This document shows, piece after piece, positions 6,290-7,307 of a stretch of 7,307 nt of DNA (positions are counted from its first letter, which is position 1; every line of letters starts with the position of its first letter). The position numbers and the translations under genes were made by a program. The notes beneath the pieces were generated by a model, which was given only the letters and a program-made list of their open reading frames with translations, was not told where the DNA came from and ran no database searches. The stretch is from contig QGUP01000095.1 of assembly GCA_003242505.1 (NCBI GenBank), forward strand, positions 1 through 7,307, read 5' to 3'. This DNA is from Bacillota bacterium. Lineage in GTDB: Bacteria; Bacillota; Sulfobacillia; Symbiobacteriales; ZC4RG38.

Positions 6290-7307
6290 ATGAACGCACA
6301 GTCGCTCTTTCTCCTCGCGATCCTATTCCATGCCGCGGGCGCCGCGGCGGCCCTGGCCCTCCACCGGCGGGCCCGGCTGGCCAGCCGGCTCTCGGGCATC
6401 TCCGCCCTGGCGGGCGGCGTGGCCGGGGCAGCCGCGGGCCTGGCCGTCTTGACCGGCGGCGCCCCCTTTGGTTTGGAACTCCCCGGGCTGGTGCCCTTTG
6501 CCCCCCTGGCGGTCCGGGTGGACGCTCTCTCCGCCTTCATCCTCCTTGTGATCGGCCTCCTCGCCGCCGCCGTAGGGGTCTACTCCCTCGCCTACGACGT
6601 GGAGTACGCCGGACCGTCTGCGGGGATCCTGGGGTCTCTCACCCACCTGTTCGCGCTGTCGATGCTCCTGGTGGCCGCCGCAGCTGACGCCTTCCACTTC
6701 CTGGTCTTCTGGGAAGTGATGACCCTCGCTTCCTATTTTCTTGTGGTCTTCCGGCAGGACCAGGAGGCGGTGGGGGCGGGGCTCCTCTACTTCGGGGTGG
6801 CCCACGCCGCGGCCGCGGCCCTGATGGTGGCCGTCGTCCTCCTCTACCTGGAGACCGGCAGCTTTGACTTTGCCGCCTTCCGGGGCGCGGCCCTCTCCCC
6901 CGTCCTCCGGAGCCTCCTCTTCCTTCTGATTCTGATCGGTTTCGGCACCAAGGCGGGGGTGGTGCCGCTCCACTTCTGGCTGCCCCGGGCCTACCCCGCC
7001 GCGCCGGCCACCGGGGCGGCTCTCCTGTCGGCCAAGGTGGCGGTCTACGGCCTCATCCGCTTCGGGGTGGACCTCCTCGGCGCCCCGGCGGTGTGGTGGG
7101 GGCTGGCGGTGCTGGCCGTCGGGGCCCTCTCCGCGGTGACAGGGGCCCTCTACGCCGCCGAAGATAGGGACCTCGGCCGGGTCCTGGCCTACAGCAGCGT
7201 GGAGAACGTCGGGATCATGCTGATGGGCATCGGCGCCGGTATGGCGGGCCTTGCCAGCGGCCACCGGACCCTGGCGGTCCTGGGCCTCACCGCCGGGCTC
7301 TTCCACC
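6290..7307 (+). CDS. hyfB: Hydrogenase-4 subunit B/HycC-like membrane subunit, C-terminus cut off
   Basis: A NuoL/M/N-related ion-translocating membrane subunit of the hydrogenase; 339 codons are visible before the right edge. Helices are seen near residues 4-24, 36-57, 76-100, 115-132, 164-187, 206-224, 242-263 and 268-290. Family marks include FWEVMTLASYF (140-150, with E142), GTKAGVVPLHFWLPRAYPAAP (219-239, with K221), K249, and AYSSVENVGIMLMGIG (300-315). The HPAAP-like and SVENVGI motifs are typical of HyfB/HycC and separate it from HyfD and HyfF. The sequence ends at the first residue of the expected HxxNH motif. Between PAAP and K249 it seems three residues shorter than HyfB as I recall it. 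The ATG at 6290 is the only fitting start; AGGAG touches it and GGGGG lies 9 nt upstream, so initiation may be only moderate. It follows cooF by 121 bp. Confidence 0.9.
   Translation, partial: MNAQSLFLLAILFHAAGAAAALALHRRARLASRLSGISALAGGVAGAAAGLAVLTGGAPFGLELPGLVPFAPLAVRVDALSAFILLVIGLLAAAVGVYSLAYDVEYAGPSAGILGSLTHLFALSMLLVAAAADAFHFLVFWEVMTLASYFLVVFRQDQEAVGAGLLYFGVAHAAAAALMVAVVLLYLETGSFDFAAFRGAALSPVLRSLLFLLILIGFGTKAGVVPLHFWLPRAYPAAPATGAALLSAKVAVYGLIRFGVDLLGAPAVWWGLAVLAVGALSAVTGALYAAEDRDLGRVLAYSSVENVGIMLMGIGAGMAGLASGHRTLAVLGLTAGLFH

Overview
The window holds a carbon monoxide-oxidising, hydrogen-evolving gene cluster: a nickel carbon monoxide dehydrogenase (CODH) with its maturation ATPase and ferredoxin, plus three subunits of a Hyf/Hyc-type, membrane-bound group 4 [NiFe] hydrogenase. 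The DNA is very GC-rich, with GTG starts, strong GGAGG-type ribosome binding sites and close gene packing. This suggests an anaerobic or facultative hydrogenogenic CO oxidiser, plausibly a high-GC, Firmicutes-like thermophile. The taxon cannot be fixed from this sequence alone.

Layout: two transcription units diverge from an intergenic region of about 560 bp (2335-2893). Leftward (minus strand) are hyfD (2334-895) and then hyfG/hycE (871 to beyond the left edge). Rightward (plus strand) are cooC (2894-3661), cooS (3746-5674), cooF (5671-6168, overlapping cooS by 4 bp) and hyfB (6290 to beyond the right edge). Every gene falls in a recognised family. The partial genes are cut only by the window edges, and no insertion sequence, tRNA, rRNA or CRISPR array was seen.

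How it likely works: CooC loads nickel into CooS. CooS oxidises CO to CO2, and electrons pass through its D- and B-clusters to CooF. CooF hands them to the hydrogenase, which has its catalytic subunit in HyfG and ion-pumping membrane subunits in HyfB and HyfD. The net reaction is CO + H2O to CO2 + H2, coupled to ion translocation. CooF sits directly before hyfB, the place where hyfA lies in the E. coli hyf operon, so it may serve as the electron-input subunit.

The system type (CODH plus Hyf-like hydrogenase) is known. The less ordinary parts are the division of the hydrogenase genes between two divergent units, a perfect CRP-type palindrome between them, a long hairpin-rich leader before hyfD, and two strong hairpins between cooF and hyfB, one of which holds the cooF stop codon in its loop.
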